A DNA stretch of 64,000 bases, from NCBI GenBank assembly GCA_013791855.1, contig VMTA01000023.1:171681-235680 (forward strand). Direction: 5' to 3'. The notes beneath the pieces are model-generated. The model saw only the letters and a program-made list of their open reading frames with translations. It had not been told where the DNA came from and searched no databases. This DNA is from Sideroxydans sp. (lineage in GTDB: Bacteria; Pseudomonadota; Gammaproteobacteria; Burkholderiales; Gallionellaceae). Below, in pieces: positions 62,530 to 64,000 of the stretch. The translations under genes were made by a program, and so were the position numbers. Each line of letters starts with the position of its first letter. The first letter of the stretch is position 1.

Positions 62530-64000
62530 ATGACCGCCCCCGAGAGCAGTTACCTGCAAGCGATGCAAGACAGTTCGCCGCTGTTCGGCGGCAACAACGT
62601 GTTCATCGAGGGATTGTATGAAGATTACCTGCGTGATCCCGGCAGTGTGCCGCCGGAATGGCGCGAGTATTTCACCAAGCTGCAGGCGACGGGTGGGCAG
62701 GCGGATGTAGCCCACACGCCGATACAGAAAGGCCTGGCGCTCGACGCCGCAGCGGCCTCCCGGCCTTCTGTCGCGCAAACCGACGCGATGCGCAAGCAGG
62801 CTTCGGTGCTGCAACTGATCAACGCGCATCGCTTCCTCGGCGTGCGCGCTGCCGACCTCGATCCGCTCGCGCGACACGTGAAGCCCGAGGTCGCCGAGCT
62901 AAATCCGTCCTACTACAACCTTTCCGAATCGGACATGAACACCCTGTTCAATACCGGTTCGCTGGTGGGCGGCGCGCGCATGACATTGCGCGACATCCTG
63001 CAACGGCTTCGCCGTATCTACTGCGGCAGTGTCGGGGCAGAGTACATGTATATCAACAATGTGACGCAGAAGCGCTGGATACAGTCGCGACTGGAGGGCG
63101 AACAGGGGCTGCCTGATTATCCGGTCGAGACACGCCGCGCCATCCTCTCCCATCTCACCGCCGCCGAAGGGCTGGAGCGTTATCTGCATACCAAATATGT
63201 CGGGCAGAAGCGCTTTTCGCTGGAAGGCGGCGAGACATTGATACCGCTGCTGCATCACCTGTTGCAGCGCGCGGGCAAGCAAGGCGTGAAGGAATCCGTC
63301 ATCGGCATGGCGCATCGTGGCCGTCTGAATGTGCTGGTGAACACCCTGGGCAAACAGCCCAAGAACCTGTTCGCTGAGTTCGAAGGCATCCATCACGAAC
63401 ACCTGACCTCCGGCGACGTGAAATACCACCAGGGATTCTCGTCCGACATCGACACGCCGGGCGGTCCCATGCACGTCACGCTCGCCTTCAATCCTTCCCA
63501 TCTTGAGATCGTGAACCCGGTGGTGGAAGGCTCGGTACGCGCCCGCCAGCATCGGCGTAAGGACACCAAGGGCAAAGAAGTGCTGCCGATCCTGCTGCAC
63601 GGCGATGCCGCCTTTGCCGGGCAGGGGGTGAACCAGGAAACGTTCAACCTGTCGCAGACGCGCGGCTACAAGACCGGCGGTACTGTGCACGTGGTCATCA
63701 ACAACCAGATCGGTTTCACCACCTCAATGGCGCAGGATGCGCGCTCGTCGCAGTATTGCACCGACGTTGCCAAGATGGTCGAAGCGCCGGTGTTTCACGT
63801 CAACGGCAATGATCCCGAGGCCGTGCTGATGGTGACCGAGCTTGCCTTCGACTTCCGCCAGCAGTTCAGCAAGGACGTAGTGATCGACATGGTCTGCTTC
63901 CGTAAGCTGGGGCACAACGAACAGGATGAGCCGCTGGTCACCCAGCCTTTCATGTACAGCTACATCAACAAGCATCCGGGCATGCGGGCGCTGTACGGGC
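62530..64000 (+). CDS. sucA: 2-oxoglutarate dehydrogenase E1 component (partial, right edge)
   Basis: Thiamine-diphosphate-dependent decarboxylase of the 2-oxoglutarate dehydrogenase complex. From the ATG at 62530 the frame is open to the window end, giving 490 of about 950 residues. The N-terminal E2-binding region (LFGGNNVFIEGLYEDYL), YMYINNVTQKRWIQ, the conserved GMAHRGRLNVLVNTLGK, FNPSHLEIVNPVVEGS, HGDAAFAGQG (diphosphate/magnesium site) and NNQIGFTTS are readable. It starts 11 bases after gltA with GGAAGA as ribosome-binding site. The partner genes sucB and lpd would be expected beyond the window. Confidence 0.97.
   Translation, partial: MTAPESSYLQAMQDSSPLFGGNNVFIEGLYEDYLRDPGSVPPEWREYFTKLQATGGQADVAHTPIQKGLALDAAAASRPSVAQTDAMRKQASVLQLINAHRFLGVRAADLDPLARHVKPEVAELNPSYYNLSESDMNTLFNTGSLVGGARMTLRDILQRLRRIYCGSVGAEYMYINNVTQKRWIQSRLEGEQGLPDYPVETRRAILSHLTAAEGLERYLHTKYVGQKRFSLEGGETLIPLLHHLLQRAGKQGVKESVIGMAHRGRLNVLVNTLGKQPKNLFAEFEGIHHEHLTSGDVKYHQGFSSDIDTPGGPMHVTLAFNPSHLEIVNPVVEGSVRARQHRRKDTKGKEVLPILLHGDAAFAGQGVNQETFNLSQTRGYKTGGTVHVVINNQIGFTTSMAQDARSSQYCTDVAKMVEAPVFHVNGNDPEAVLMVTELAFDFRQQFSKDVVIDMVCFRKLGHNEQDEPLVTQPFMYSYINKHPGMRALYG

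Overview
This is a gene-dense stretch of what looks like a betaproteobacterial chromosome. The high-GC codon use, the TAGAAT/TATCAT-type -10 elements, the sphaeroides-heme-protein/diheme-cytochrome module, the copper efflux set and the many c-di-GMP enzymes suggest a free-living, respiratory, probably environmental member of the Nitrosomonadales/Gallionellaceae-like lineages. That placement is inference: the window has no rRNA or other phylogenetic marker. I see no tRNA, rRNA, IS element, prophage, integrase or CRISPR array. No gap between genes exceeds about 250 bases; the largest is 44877-45124.

Layout. (1) 1-2527: aconitase on the minus strand, cut by the left edge. (2) 2699-16233: five consecutive GGDEF or GGDEF-EAL proteins, the last four tightly packed or overlapping, with different sensor modules (MHYT, dCache/HAMP, a PhnD-like periplasmic binding domain, PAS arrays). 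(3) 16398-18652: a cytochrome b561, an unrecognised four-helix membrane protein, an SHP-type cytochrome c and a diheme cytochrome c, closed by a strong terminator. (4) 18818-28601: DUF898 membrane protein, M48 peptidase, Hsp33, FAD-dependent dehydrogenase (minus strand), GAF/HD-GYP protein, RadA, and an unusual class III nucleotide cyclase with TPR and SLOG-like regions. (5) 28626-35308, minus strand: a Cus-type copper/silver efflux system (Cys/Met-rich small protein, CusC, CusB fused to a CusF domain, CusA, separate CusF). (6) 35458-47304: a beta-oxidation cluster (FadE, SDR, FadD, thioesterase, FadL, HCDH/enoyl-CoA hydratase fusion, thiolase) with a periplasmic delta-type carbonic anhydrase inside it. 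(7) 47334-51221: chalcone-isomerase-like protein, ATP-grasp-like orphan, stand-alone CZB zinc-sensor protein and a second HD-GYP protein. (8) 51234-55847, minus strand: the AmmeMemoRadiSam trio (radical SAM, AMMECR1, Memo) behind a chemoreceptor that carries both an Aer-like PAS domain and a c-type heme motif. (9) 55939-64000: malate dehydrogenase and a small regulator/RRM-like pair on the minus strand, divergent from sdhCDAB-sdhE-gltA-sucA, with sucA cut by the right edge.

How it works together. The two ends encode TCA-cycle enzymes (aconitase, malate dehydrogenase, succinate dehydrogenase, citrate synthase, 2-oxoglutarate dehydrogenase E1), which would receive acetyl-CoA from the fatty-acid module. 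Seven c-di-GMP enzymes, a cNMP cyclase and a redox-type chemoreceptor make the window unusually rich in signalling. The most promising less-described items are the four-helix histidine protein in the SHP/DHC/b561 module, the TPR-SLOG-like cyclase, the heme-plus-flavin chemoreceptor next to the AmmeMemoRadiSam genes, and several perfect or near-perfect palindromes next to operons.
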